A stretch of 64,000 nucleotides of DNA, from contig NMRA01000060.1 of the NCBI GenBank assembly GCA_002633005.1, positions 1,159,463 through 1,223,462 of the forward strand, read 5' to 3'. This DNA comes from Phoronis australis (Eukaryota; Phoronida; Phoronidae). The notes under the pieces are model-generated. The model was given only the letters and a program-made list of their open reading frames with translations. It was not told where the DNA came from and did no database searches. Below are positions 51,401 through 57,839 of this stretch, piece after piece. Positions within the stretch are counted from its first letter, which is position 1; every line of letters starts with the position of its first letter. Made by a program: the position numbers and the translations under genes.

Positions 51401-52385
51401 GGTGGATTCTTTGACTTTCTTTTAGGCTGTTGAGCCAGGCTCTCCTGCCTTTGAAGCTGGCCTGCGTTCTGGATACCTGATTTCCCACGTCAACAATGAG
51501 CCAGTGCAAGGTATGCTGCATACACAGGTAGTCAAACTCATCCTCTCTGGTGGAAATAGACTCACGTTAAGAGCCGTACCATTGGAGAACACATCCATCA
51601 AGTCGAATGGCCGAAAGCGAAATCCTGCCCAGGGCAAAATGACTCGAAACAGCAGCAAGAAGAAACACTCTAGGGAGCGCAGCAGCGAGAAACGAAAAGG
51701 CAAGTCACTCTTGAGGAAACTCAGCAGTCGTAAAGCTGAACAGGCACTGCAGTCTCAGATGACTATTCCAGCTCGAGCTGTGCTAGCTCGGTCACTATCG
51801 TCCAGTGACAGCCTGCCAGACTCGCCCACACTGACCAAGTCACCGCGGTCCCCTCCTGGCAGGCCGACCTGGTCGCCAGAATCGTCTATGTCGGCGCATT
51901 CTTCAATGAGTAGCTCACCCTCCTCCAGTGTACCTAACTCACCTGTGAGCCCTACCCAGCTGAATCGGCCGAGTTCTCTTCACGGACTCCGCAATAAGCT
52001 GGCTAGTATTAAATCACCACACCGCAGGAAGTCTGTACACAACATCCCCCTTTCGCCGCTGGCTAGAACCCCTTCGCCGTCACCAATGGCGTTGTCGCCA
52101 ACACGGAGTCCATCACCTCTAGTCATCGAGGGTCATGTCCACGGGGCGTCACACAACCCTCAGCATACTTACCCTAACCATCTCAACACCACGCCCATCT
52201 CGCAGGCGCAACAAGCCATGAGGAAGTCGCTGTCACGGCCCCGATCATGTGAACCTGGTTCGCCCCTGTTGAGAAGAGCTCTCTCCCCGGACAGATTGCA
52301 TCCCAGCTCAGCAGAGAAACCACCTACGACTCCCGTGCGAAAGGGTTCGTGGCACGGGAAACGCGACCTCGGAGATTCATTGTAA
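8635..52385 (+). CDS. MAST: MAST-family microtubule-associated Ser/Thr kinase (whole gene, 23 coding exons)
   Basis: Coding exons: 8635-9429, 10855-10883, 11894-11970, 23282-23360, 26455-26536, 30174-30337, 33995-34070, 34550-34759, 38693-38791, 39184-39313, 40238-40394, 41664-41838, 42529-42701, 43415-43485, 44181-44297, 44911-45021, 45482-45709, 46127-46263, 46735-46973, 47786-47946, 49235-49735, 50220-50428, 51426-52385. All junctions are GT..AG and keep one frame: 4,980 nt, 1,659 residues. Domains: Ser-rich N-terminus (1-300), MAST pre-kinase domain (about 327-580), AGC-type kinase (about 621-900; Gly loop G630-V635, Lys650, helix-C Glu669, HRD Asp744, DFG Asp762, APE 802-804), Ser-rich linker, PDZ (about 1305-1393, YGFTL 1316-1320) and Ser/Pro-rich tail. 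Vertebrates have four MAST genes; most invertebrates are thought to have one. Family members bind microtubules and dock partners such as PTEN through the PDZ domain. No key catalytic residue is missing. The weakest junctions are those of exons 1 and 11. Confidence 0.95.
9940..9985. repeat. (TATG)n microsatellite
   Basis: Interrupted GTAT/TATG tetranucleotide array in MAST intron 1. Confidence 0.9.
10855..10883 (+). CDS. MAST: MAST exon 2: 29-nt microexon
   Basis: Flanked by TTTTGCAG and GAG|GTAAGA. It encodes RDLNTQRRG plus the first two bases of a Ser codon. Joined to exon 3 it gives [11 protein letters not shown], matching the conserved RRGS...RKS block of MAST proteins, which is the main support. 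Because its length is not a multiple of three, skipping it would break the frame. Confidence 0.82.
11894..11970 (+). CDS. MAST: MAST exon 3
   Basis: Residues 275-301 ([20 protein letters not shown] and SPQAI). It corresponds to the RKSL...TSPTLPRPHSP block of vertebrate MASTs. Acceptor TTTTCTAG, donor ATTG|GTGAGT, ends in phase 1. Confidence 0.88.
12005..12165. repeat. Minisatellite, about 8 copies of a 20-bp unit
   Basis: The unit is close to TGTTGATATGAGACCGTACC, repeated head to tail with a few substitutions and one 5-bp insertion (GGTAC). Contiguous units without spacers exclude a CRISPR-type array. Confidence 0.92.
13149..13210 (+). repeat. Dispersed repeat family R3, core copy
   Basis: ATAAAATTTCACCAGTTTAG, then TTGGCGGACAAGTGAAATTT: same order of motifs as the other R3 copies. 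Confidence 0.7.
13745..13850. mobile_element. Decayed relative of the Tc1/mariner-type MITE
   Basis: Shares GGAATTCTCTTCATGATGGC and GGAAATGGTATTTTGTCGTA-type blocks with the MITE copies at 693-926 and 43689-43953. Terminal repeats are not recognisable, so boundaries are approximate. Confidence 0.45.
14578..14640 (-). repeat. Dispersed repeat family R3, core copy
   Basis: On the minus strand it reads CACCAACTTTGGACACCGTA, then CGGCGAACCAGTGAAATTTC, a clear R3 match. Confidence 0.65.
18950..19195 (+). repeat. Dispersed repeat R2, copy 1
   Basis: Matches 48198-48450 over about 250 bp: AAAAAGTGGTGGGA, then GAGATTAGAAAACTC, then GATGTTGGCAT, then GTGATTTGTTTC, then TTCTTGAAGT appear in the same order and spacing. 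No coding content. Class unknown. Confidence 0.75.
22520..22575. repeat. Three tandem copies of a palindromic ATATGCATAT motif
   Basis: CCAAATATGCATATTTGG (22520-22537) is a perfect 18-bp palindrome. It is followed by TAAATATGCATATTTGG and then TAAATATGGATATTTGG at about 19-bp spacing. It could be a binding-site cluster or a short tandem duplication. Confidence 0.85.
23142..23187 (-). repeat. Dispersed repeat family R3, core copy
   Basis: Minus strand reads AATCTTACCAACGTAGGACC, then AAATATGGTAGACAAGTGAA. It lies just before MAST exon 4. Confidence 0.65.
23282..23360 (+). CDS. MAST: MAST exon 4
   Basis: Residues 301-327 ([20 protein letters not shown] then VGLLKR). It aligns with the SPLDSPRNFSP...HFSF block of vertebrate MASTs. 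An earlier GT at 23347 would give the wrong phase; AAAAG|GTGAGT at 23361 restores the frame into the next exon. It is preceded by an 11.3-kb intron. Confidence 0.9.
23361..26454. other. MAST intron 4
   Basis: Contains a C homopolymer preceded by an unresolved base (23979-23992) and another unresolved base at 25864. No gene found. Confidence 0.7.
26455..26536 (+). CDS. MAST: MAST exon 5: start of the pre-kinase domain
   Basis: Residues 327-354. It contains [20 protein letters not shown], nearly identical to the vertebrate [20 protein letters not shown] signature that opens the MAST pre-kinase (DUF1908) domain. Acceptor CTTCCAG, donor TCT|GTGAGT, phase 0. Confidence 0.96.
26537..30173. other. 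MAST intron 5
   Basis: AT-rich intron with an R3 core on the minus strand at 26961-27000. No supported exon of another gene. Confidence 0.7.
26961..27000 (-). repeat. Dispersed repeat family R3, short copy
   Basis: Minus strand reads GAACATAGTACGGTATGGCG, then GACAACTGAACTTC, a diverged R3 core. Confidence 0.5.
30174..30337 (+). CDS. MAST: MAST exon 6: pre-kinase domain
   Basis: Residues 355-409. [20 protein letters not shown] continues the domain, and the exon ends in RPRSRSL before a phase-2 donor (CTCAG|GTTGGT). The splice to exon 7 rebuilds the conserved RSRSLS...SRSP motif. Confidence 0.96.
32491..32545 (+). repeat. Dispersed repeat family R3, core copy
   Basis: TGGTAATATCTCGCCTTAAT, then GGACACAATACAGAGGACAA, the family order with several substitutions. 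Confidence 0.55.
33451..33690 (+). repeat. Dispersed repeat family R3, long copy
   Basis: The core (TTTAGCACACAATATGTCTG, ACAAGTGAAG) is followed by AAATTTCTCCACAAAAATAA and AAAATGACAATTTTGACG. The same blocks recur in inverted orientation at 54850-55080, so the family is at least about 240 bp long. No ORF. Its nature (SINE or MITE) is unresolved; I see no clear tRNA-like head or terminal repeats. Confidence 0.75.
33995..34070 (+). CDS. MAST: MAST exon 7: pre-kinase domain
   Basis: Residues 409-434 ([25 protein letters not shown]). It matches the NHVYKERFPKA block of other MASTs. Acceptor CTCTTGCAG, donor AAAG|GTATGA. Confidence 0.95.
34550..34759 (+). CDS. MAST: MAST exon 8: pre-kinase helical domain
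   Basis: Residues 435-504: [17 protein letters not shown], then [20 protein letters not shown], then [15 protein letters not shown]. Corresponds to the helical core of the MAST pre-kinase domain. Phase 0 on both sides. Confidence 0.97.
34760..38692. other. MAST intron 8
   Basis: AT-rich. Holds a small palindromic array around 36163-36200 (AATCATTAGG/CCTAATGATT), an R3-like fragment on the minus strand at 36658-36712 and an interrupted GT-rich tract at about 36884-36936. No gene. Confidence 0.7.
36884..36936. repeat. Interrupted (GT)n / TGCG-rich tract
   Basis: Alternating purine-pyrimidine GTGTGTTTGTGCGTGTGCAT-type sequence, able to adopt Z-DNA in principle. Confidence 0.85.
38693..38791 (+). 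CDS. MAST: MAST exon 9: pre-kinase domain
   Basis: Residues 505-537, including [20 protein letters not shown] and CL, directly matching [18 protein letters not shown] of vertebrate proteins. Phase 0 on both sides; donor CTG|GTAGGA. Confidence 0.97.
39184..39313 (+). CDS. MAST: MAST exon 10: end of pre-kinase domain
   Basis: Residues 538-581: [20 protein letters not shown] and [14 protein letters not shown]. It ends the DUF1908 domain with the LGL..DPL motif. Donor CAAG|GTGGGC, phase 1. Confidence 0.97.
39314..41663. other. MAST introns 10 and 11 (flanking exon 11)
   Basis: Besides exon 11 (40238-40394), two R3-like fragments face each other at about 39870-39925 (plus) and 40070-40128 (minus; TTCCACTTGTCCAACACATT). 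No other gene seen. Confidence 0.65.
40238..40394 (+). CDS. MAST: MAST exon 11: linker and kinase start
   Basis: Residues 581-633. A short Pro/Ser linker leads into [16 protein letters not shown], the first strand and the beginning of the Gly-rich loop. The acceptor is placed at ATTAG (40237). An in-frame alternative at 40213 would add eight residues. Donor TATGG|GTGAGA, phase 2. Confidence 0.93.
41664..41838 (+). CDS. MAST: MAST exon 12: kinase N-lobe
   Basis: Residues 633-691. Contains [18 protein letters not shown] with the ATP-anchoring Lys650, and the helix-C segment [11 protein letters not shown] with Glu669. A long antisense reading frame here (41326-41994, minus) is a shadow. Confidence 0.98.
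41925..42040. mobile_element. Decayed relative of the Tc1/mariner-type MITE
   Basis: GGAATTCCCTGTCATGACGG and GGGGGAAATGGTATTTTTTA-type blocks match the MITE interior. Ends not resolved. A short (GT)n tract follows at about 42174-42190. Confidence 0.45.
42529..42701 (+). CDS. MAST: MAST exon 13: kinase hinge and catalytic loop
   Basis: Residues 692-749: [20 protein letters not shown] (hinge) and [15 protein letters not shown] (catalytic loop, Asp744, Lys746). The Asn of the loop is rebuilt across the phase-2 splice (AA|T). Confidence 0.98.
43415..43485 (+). CDS. MAST: MAST exon 14: DFG segment
   Basis: Residues 749-773: [20 protein letters not shown]. Carries the Mg-binding DFG (Asp762). 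Acceptor CATTTCAG, donor AATT|GTGAGT, phase 1. Confidence 0.97.
43689..43953. mobile_element. Tc1/mariner-type MITE, copy 2
   Basis: The left end (AGTACAAGCCAAAAGTTTTC) and right end (GTCTTGTACTG) match copy 1 at 693-926, and the middle shares TGAGAATGAAGAGGAATTAA. The first base of the left terminal repeat is changed and the TA duplication is not intact. Located in MAST intron 14. Confidence 0.7.
44181..44297 (+). CDS. MAST: MAST exon 15: activation segment
   Basis: Residues 773-812: [20 protein letters not shown], then [20 protein letters not shown]. Thr793 falls three residues before GTPEY, the place of the activation-loop Thr in other AGC kinases; vertebrate MASTs have Gln there as I recall them. 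Phe795 replaces the usual Cys before GTPEY. Confidence 0.97.
44911..45021 (+). CDS. MAST: MAST exon 16: kinase C-lobe
   Basis: Residues 812-849: [20 protein letters not shown] and [17 protein letters not shown]. Nearly invariant in MAST proteins. Phase 1 on both sides. Confidence 0.98.
45482..45709 (+). CDS. MAST: MAST exon 17: kinase C-lobe and AGC tail start
   Basis: Residues 849-925: [60 protein letters not shown]. The end of the kinase fold is followed by the FD-T motif, whose Thr is rebuilt across the phase-1 splice. Confidence 0.97.
46127..46263 (+). CDS. MAST: MAST exon 18: C-terminal extension of kinase
   Basis: Residues 925-970. [20 protein letters not shown] is an acidic stretch found in the same place in other MASTs. 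It is followed by [18 protein letters not shown], matching FSSCSPRFSKVYSS. Confidence 0.95.
46735..46973 (+). CDS. MAST: MAST exon 19: Ser-rich linker
   Basis: Residues 971-1050, low complexity ([20 protein letters not shown]). Not conserved in detail but open, with matching phases (0 in, 2 out) and good splice sites. Probably a flexible phosphorylated linker between kinase and PDZ. Confidence 0.88.
47074..47210. mobile_element. MITE-like element of a second family (copy 1)
   Basis: Starts TTCAGTAACATTAATAGGAC and contains partial inverted repeats (GGGTAGAAAAAGC / GGTTTTTCTCTACCC). Its middle (TATTTTAAATGAGAGCACG) matches the element at 53922-54058. Boundaries approximate. Confidence 0.5.
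47786..47946 (+). CDS. MAST: MAST exon 20: linker
   Basis: Residues 1050-1104: [20 protein letters not shown] then PVMLRKQRN, resembling the SESSHTESDSSPP..VRRR stretch of vertebrate MASTs. Acceptor ATTCCAG, donor AAAG|GTCAGT, phase 1. Confidence 0.9.
47947..49234. other. MAST intron 20
   Basis: Contains R2 copy 2 (48198-48450) and a GGTTCGATTCC box (48596-48606) resembling a polymerase III B-box, possibly part of a decayed tRNA-derived SINE. No gene. Confidence 0.65.
48198..48450 (+). repeat. Dispersed repeat R2, copy 2
   Basis: Same ordered blocks as 18950-19195 (GAAAAAAGTGGTGGGACACT, then GGAGATTAGAAAACTCCAGT, then GGTGGTGATTTGTTTC). Confidence 0.75.
49235..49735 (+). CDS. MAST: MAST exon 21: linker with conserved SASAT motif
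   Basis: Residues 1104-1271. A basic and Ser-rich linker. Near its end [20 protein letters not shown] matches the VIKSASATALSLLIP signature just before the PDZ domain. Donor TCAG|GTAGGC, phase 1. Confidence 0.94.
50220..50428 (+). CDS. MAST: MAST exon 22: PDZ domain, first half
   Basis: Residues 1271-1340. [16 protein letters not shown] precedes [20 protein letters not shown] and [21 protein letters not shown] is the carboxylate-binding loop of the PDZ fold. Donor GTT|GTAAGT, phase 0. Confidence 0.97.
50429..51425. other. MAST intron 22 (inside the PDZ domain)
   Basis: Two R3-like cores on the plus strand (50452-50520 TCTCACCAATTTAGAACACA; and 50905-50950). No other structure. Confidence 0.65.
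51426..52385 (+). CDS. MAST: MAST exon 23: PDZ second half and Ser/Pro tail
   Basis: Residues 1341-1659, stop TAA 52383-52385. [40 protein letters not shown] and [11 protein letters not shown] complete the PDZ. A basic segment ([13 protein letters not shown]) and long SP repeats follow, including [20 protein letters not shown] and [14 protein letters not shown], both conserved in vertebrate MASTs. The tail is shorter than that of the longest vertebrate MASTs. Confidence 0.97.
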   Translation, partial: AVEPGSPAFEAGLRSGYLISHVNNEPVQGMLHTQVVKLILSGGNRLTLRAVPLENTSIKSNGRKRNPAQGKMTRNSSKKKHSRERSSEKRKGKSLLRKLSSRKAEQALQSQMTIPARAVLARSLSSSDSLPDSPTLTKSPRSPPGRPTWSPESSMSAHSSMSSSPSSSVPNSPVSPTQLNRPSSLHGLRNKLASIKSPHRRKSVHNIPLSPLARTPSPSPMALSPTRSPSPLVIEGHVHGASHNPQHTYPNHLNTTPISQAQQAMRKSLSRPRSCEPGSPLLRRALSPDRLHPSSAEKPPTTPVRKGSWHGKRDLGDSL

Positions 52386-53775
52386 ATTATCATAAGCTAG
52401 TGTGCCATGTTGCAATGCAAACCTAGTACTGTGTCACTGGACATTGCTATAGCAGTGCTACTTGAGAGATTATAATGTACGGGATGAATGGGAGTCATTG
52501 AGGGTAATTTGTTTGCTCATTTTACTGCATCATCGTGTCTCCCGTTTAATTGGAAGACGTGTCGTTTTACCATGCTCTCATCTAGTCAGTTATGTTTGTC
52601 TGATTGAACGACCCTAAGTCGTGTCGTAGGTCAGCGTAGATTTTTGCTTAGCATTGCTAGTGTATAGTGGCTTTCATTTGTATTTTTATATCTGTGATAT
52701 TAATTGTCTTTCGAAACTGAGAACACAATCAGTCGAGTGACACTTGTCAATCAGTGTGTACAGCAAACAGTTGTGGAAATTGTATATTCGTGTATGTTGA
52801 CGCTAGTCTGAATTGTATATTTACTGGAGATGTGTGTACATAGTGGTCGGTTAATGAAATGTTCAATATTTCTGTTTCGTTTCGACGCAGTTTGTCATGT
52901 GATATCCCATTCAAGTTTTAAAGCCCCATGTAACAGTAATTAGGTCGTGTCAAAAGCACACTCTCAAACTGCAATGAATCCAGTTTGAAGTGATGAGTCT
53001 AACTGTACAAACTATCTGTGAATTCTGCACTCTGCATAATGTATATCTTGTCACAGAGAAAACTTGTCGAATGAAAAAACCTGTGAACCAAATATTTTTT
53101 CAGACATGACCATGCATGTGACTTTAATTTCACATGAACTTGTCAGTTGCCGTTTTTTGTATCATTGAAAGCAGGGTTTCATTCATCTCAGTGATGCTAT
53201 AAGAATCTGGTAACCATTCTGTTGCAGCAGTGAAACACAGTAATCCCTAAATATTAACATGCAACATTAAAAAGATACTAAACCCTGTTTTAGTTATTCT
53301 GCCAAAAACTGAGTGCTCAATGTTACAGTTGTTGTCTTTAGCATCGTGGGGTGATTTCAAGGTTTTGAAAGAGCTGAAATTCGTCATTGTCAAGCCAAGC
53401 CATTTCATGTGCTGAGGACTGTCAGTTCTTTGGAAACCCAGGAGTTAAGTCCCGTCTGAGTAAGATACAAGTTAAGACTGAATGATTTTCATTGCTTTTT
53501 AGTGGTTAGTCTAAATCAGAAGTTTACCCGACAGTAATGTCAGGTTTATAGTACCTGCTTTGTAATGCAACCTTGATGTCTCCCTTCACGAGAACAATGT
53601 GTTTGGCAGGTTTGTAGATGCCAGGAAGCGATAAGTTTACACAGGATAACTTTCAAGATTCAAATGGAATGTGATGTTGACCATGACCTTGCATGGAGAT
53701 GTTGACGACGCTATATGGTTCATTTTACTATCATGAACTGCGATGTTTCAATAAAAATGTCTGTAAATTAATCAT
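52386..53775 (+). other. MAST: MAST 3' UTR
   Basis: About 1.39 kb between the stop codon and the first good poly(A) signal, with no competing ORF. The cleavage point shortly after 53770 is inferred. Confidence 0.65.
53750..53755 (+). terminator. MAST: AATAAA polyadenylation signal
   Basis: Canonical hexamer in the context TTTCAATAAAAATGTC, the first canonical hexamer found after the MAST stop codon. Confidence 0.65.
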
Positions 53776-53921
53776 CGTTTAATTACAATCGCAAAATTGA
53801 CAACAAATTAGTGCAAATAGACAACTGAACATGCTTAATTTCTTAAAACCAACTTTTGAACTACCCTCTTCACATCAATGCCATAACTTATGAAATCCAA
53901 ACACTTTATACCTGCCTCCTG

Positions 53922-54058
53922 TTCAGTAACGCTAGGACTTTGCTAAGAAGTACAACTTGGCAAGATTATGCAAGATTTTTGCCATGTATTTAAAACGAGA
54001 GCATGCGACTCCGGCAAGATTTTAGCTAGGACCTAGTGTAGGTTTTAGCATTACTGAA
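53922..54058. mobile_element. MITE-like element of a second family (copy 2)
   Basis: Ends are TTCAGTAACGCTAGGAC and, in reverse complement, TTCAGTAATGCTAAAACC. At 137 bp it has no coding capacity. It resembles 47074-47210. Confidence 0.6.
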
Positions 54059-54530
54059 CGAGGGCCTGCTTTAAAAATTAGTGAGGGGGTGGTTTAGTGA
54101 GACCATGTTGTAACATGGTGTGAACATGGCAGTTGTAAAAGTTAACTTAAGGTGGAGCTGATGTCAAATCTCGCTAACAATTGCATTTGGAAGTTTGGAG
54201 GTACAAAGTTACTGAAGTGAATCAAAAAGTGATGGCATTGACAACTAGCGACTAAAACCATGAGCTAAGATTACAACATGTTCTAACTGTTGCTGTGAAT
54301 GGTAACAATTACATAACAGTTACATAATAGAAAGAGTACAACCACATTTACTTGGTCAGAACACAAGGTAAGTTTCAGGCAGTTGCAACATGCCAAAAGC
54401 ACCATCATCAGTGCATGCCTAAAATATGCGAGACAAAATGACTTACAAGTCTCCCCACTCATGCCAGCTGGGTACAAGATAACATCTTCGAACTAAACTT
54501 GAATGAAATTTGGGAATAATTGGGGGGAAA

Positions 54531-54585
54531 CAACCTTCTTGCAGCAACAACCTTTTTGCAGCAACAACCTTTTTGCAGCAACAAC
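54531..54585. repeat. Tandem repeat, 17-bp unit, about 3 copies
   Basis: CAACAACCTTTTTGCAG repeated at 54545-54561 and 54562-54578, with partial units on both sides. Confidence 0.9.
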
Positions 54586-54713
54586 TAAGTCATTACTAGT
54601 ACCTTCCACGTTGTGCGTAAGTGGTAGTCATTGCACCGGAGATGGTTTTTCCAATTATTTTTCACAAGCACTGTTAAAGCTCAATAAATTGAAACATCAC
54701 TTGGTAGGACTAA

Positions 54714-54782
54714 AAATGTGTGTCCCAACATAATGGTCATACTGCCTAAATGTGTGTGTCCCAACATAATGGTCATAATGCC
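54714..54782. repeat. Recent tandem duplication, about 34 bp
   Basis: Two nearly identical copies of AAATGTGTGTCCCAACATAA followed by TGGTCATACTGCC, differing by a TG insertion and one substitution. Confidence 0.9.
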
Positions 54783-54849
54783 AAGCTGTGCATTAGCACA
54801 AACATTTAACACAATGGTAAACTGAAATGATAAAAAGAGAACGACAATT

Positions 54850-55080
54850 CTACACTGATTTCGCACAAAAATAATTGTCATTTTTTACGTTTTTTTAAGG
54901 CTGATTACTAAGCTGCATATATCGTAAAATTAACTAAAACTTTTTTCATGCTATCTACACAGTACAAACCATGATAGCAAAGAATTAAAGTTTGTCAATC
55001 TTTATTTTTGTGGAGAAATTTGACAAAATAGTATTTCTATCCCTTGTCGGTCACATTGCATGCTAAATAATGTAGAATTG
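54850..55080 (-). repeat. Dispersed repeat family R3, long copy
   Basis: Inverted relative to 33451-33690. It shares the exact block AAATTTCTCCACAAAAATAA on the minus strand and the downstream ACAATTATTTTTGTGCGAAA-type block. Confidence 0.72.
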
Positions 55081-55417
55081 CCGTGCTAACAAATTTTCCA
55101 AGCATTCAATACCACTTAGTTGTAAAAGTGAACCACCAGACAATTATATTAAAATGCATGTTCACTAACTCCGCACACCACCAGATGGCGATTAAGCATT
55201 ACTTGAAAATTAACTCTTTGCGAGTCTAGGGAATGTAAACAACGGTGACGGTACTAATATAACAAATTATACCATAAAAATGATCAATTGAGTGAATTAA
55301 TTTTTTTCAAAAAAAAATTCTTAGTCGTACTGTTTTAACACCCCCGACACGCTGAAAATAAATGAGACTTATTTCTCCCATTCAAAAATAATGACTCGGC
55401 TGATTGTATGTCGTAAG

Positions 55418-55512
55418 ATGAAGCATCAAATATTTTGGATGAATTATTAGCACCGCATGTGGATGAATCAGCTTTGCTATCAGAAGACAATGACAATGAT
55501 CAATCAAGACAG
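55418..55512 (+). other. Possible acidic exon, unassigned
   Basis: An open stretch encoding about 32 acidic residues (DEASNILDELLAPHVDESAL, LSEDNDNDQSRQ), ending at a CAG|GTAATG donor. It has no recognised family and only a weak acceptor. It might be the first exon of a gene at 59-63 kb or chance. Confidence 0.3.
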
Positions 55513-55799
55513 GTAATGAACACAAACCTAATCAACGGGTTAAGAAGAAATTGTTTTGACTGATACGTGCTGTATACAACTGTACGACCCCATAAACATT
55601 TAAATGTTGTGCTTCATATCGACGTTACACAGAACCGATAACGATAAAAACGATTATTTATAAACATCTGATTCAATAATTTCTTCAGTTGCATTCATGT
55701 TCATGGCCTACGTTTGATCTCAGTTCGGTGAAAGAATAAAATGATCCCCAGTTGAAAGCTTAGAAGATTGTAGTGTGATAGGAGCTCAGTCTACAAGAA

Positions 55800-56385
55800 A
55801 TGTCAGCAGTACCTTTCTTACTTTGGAATAACTCACTCGTACAGAGGTTGTGGTCTTGGCTGCTGCACAGAAAAAAGCACTGTCCTTCTGAGTTAGATGT
55901 GTGGTCCAAGCCTGATGCAAGTGCAACCGTGAAAAAATCGAGTACGATTCATGAACTATATCCTAAATATGTTGATGGCTCGCTGCGGGCCAGAATAGGC
56001 CGTTCTTCCTCTCATACAATCACCATCCAGATTATTCTTCCTGAGGAGGATGATGCATCTCCGGTGTTGATTAGGCGCTGTCACAAGGTTATTGTGGACG
56101 TGGGGGGAGAGTATGTCTTGTCGATAGTGGGAGATAAGTATTGGATAACCCATGGCAATTCCGCAGTTGGTAAGGCGCTGGCTGACTGCGAGAAATGCAA
56201 GCACCAGCACGGAGCAAGAAGTGGTCAGAAAATGGGAGAACTGCCTCAAGCTTATTTGATGGTAGACAAGCCTCGTTTGTCAATTGTCAACCAGAGTTTA
56301 TTATTTTGGTACACTTTTGGTAAACCAGAGAAGTCGAATCAAAATGTACAGTTGTCTGTTTACATGCATGACCTCTAGCGGTGTT
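55800..56385 (+). mobile_element. BEL/Pao-like retrotransposon fragment: integrase zinc-binding region
   Basis: An ATG-started frame of 192 codons (55800-56378) contains a YPKYVDGSLRARIGR segment like the pre-integrase linker of BEL/Pao Pol. Then come GGEYVLSIVGDKYWITHGNS and ALADCEKCKHQHGARSGQKM, ending GELPQAYLMVDKP, as in the HHCC zinc-binding domain. After about 56290 the similarity moves to another frame (YFGTLLVNQRSRIK, then CLFTCMTSS), the start of the catalytic core. There is therefore at least one frameshift, and the first catalytic Asp appears lost. Reverse transcriptase, protease and LTRs were not found. A dead fragment. Confidence 0.72.
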
Positions 56386-57369
56386 CGCCAAATATGGTTA
56401 GGGATTGTAGAATCATGTACATTGCTGATGAATTTAGCACAATACCCTTGAGATTTACATTTGAATGACATGGTATTTTTATGAGTAGGCTCGCACACAT
56501 TGTGCTCATCATTAAGAATGCATACTTCAAACACATGGAGCAGCAACAATGCAGCGCTGCGGACGAAGATATTCAGTGGTGCCAAGATCAAGCACAGACC
56601 GAGTGGCTTCAATGTAACGACTGTATCCGCTGTATCCACGTGGGCTACCACGGATACGGTAAGAAACACCTGTATGAGCAAAGCACTGTGCTCGTGCATT
56701 GCGGCTGCCTCAAAAGGCGGCCATTGGTCTGGTAAGGGTAAAGATGCCTAGATCATAATTAATGGAAATTAAGGCATTTAAACAACACTAAGTTTTACCC
56801 AATTACTTCACATGCAGCTGCATTTGACTAATTGAGGATACAGGTGCATGTCTTCAGGTATGTGCATACAAAGTACAAAGACTACTGATACTTCACAAAG
56901 ATAGCTTTTCATGCCTGCGTTTATGTATGGCGTTCTGTCAGGAAACCCACTACCAAGCGACAAGTTAGAAACTTGAAAACAAGGCACAAGACCAGGCTGA
57001 GGGGTTTCCTAAAGTCACTAATGAGGGTGACACTATGCCATGGCGCCGGGACCCCAGTGCCAGAGGGATGGGACCTAGGCAACACCTAATCTTGAATGGA
57101 GGGGACTTTTTTAATGATGATTTGGTAAGGGAAACCTCCATGTTACACTTAGAGGTAATTTTTTAGTATGTATGAATGTTACCCCCGTCAGATCGAGGGA
57201 ACCTATCAAGGATTGAGTATGTCAGTAGAGAAGGCACATTAGAACATCATTTTGGTTTCAGCTCCGTACGCAATATTTTCACATGCTAATACTATGATAT
57301 GCATTTTCAAAACTGAAAAAAGTGAAATAAAAATATTGTTGACAATTTTTCTTAATACCTTGAAATTTT
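56386..57369. other. No gene seen
   Basis: Short open frames on both strands at 56301-56751 overlap in several frames and match no family I recognise. They may be further decayed BEL/Pao sequence. The remainder is AT-rich and featureless. Confidence 0.5.
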
Positions 57370-57800
57370 GTGAAACACTTGCGAGGCATTGCGATTTCGC
57401 AGACGTTGATCAGGAGATAAAATCAAAGATAATACAAAACACTTCGATAGAGAAAGTGTGTCAGAAAGGACTCCCCGAATCTACCATTCGCATTGCAGGT
57501 TTACTAACATGGACACACGCAAGAAGCGGCAAACCAACAAGGGCTGGCAATGGCCTCACAAACTGTAACTGTTGCTACTAATCAAGTGCTTGGGAAACAG
57601 CCAGTTCCTCACAAACCATCCTACCGACATAATCACAAACGTGGGAATTTCCGTGGAAAAGTGCAAAAATGTTTTGGTTGTGGGGGACAGTGTGCGAATC
57701 GTCGAACTGTCCAGCAGGGGGAGAGACACGCCATATCTGCAGTATGTTGAATCGTTTTTAATCTGAGCGACACCACCAGGGTGTTGCGCAATCCACGAAT
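57370..57800 (+). mobile_element. Ty3/gypsy-like gag fragment (capsid end and zinc knuckles)
   Basis: ARHCDFADVDQEIKSKIIQN followed by LPESTIRIAGLLTW is typical of the capsid C-terminus of Ty3/gypsy Gag. A basic stretch and KCFGCGG open a zinc-knuckle region. The rest of the knuckle (NCPAGGETRHICSMLNRF) lies in another frame, so there is a frameshift, plus a stop at 57759-57761. The frame then runs into the GC-rich element that follows without an obvious junction. Protease and pol are absent. Confidence 0.65.
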
Positions 57801-57839
57801 TCACAACAGGCGCAGTCCCACGCAGGTCACACGCCACAG

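Noticed and set aside
56301-56751. Overlapping 83-132-codon frames on both strands
   Set aside because: No family match; several frames are open at once, so no single one can be supported as a gene.
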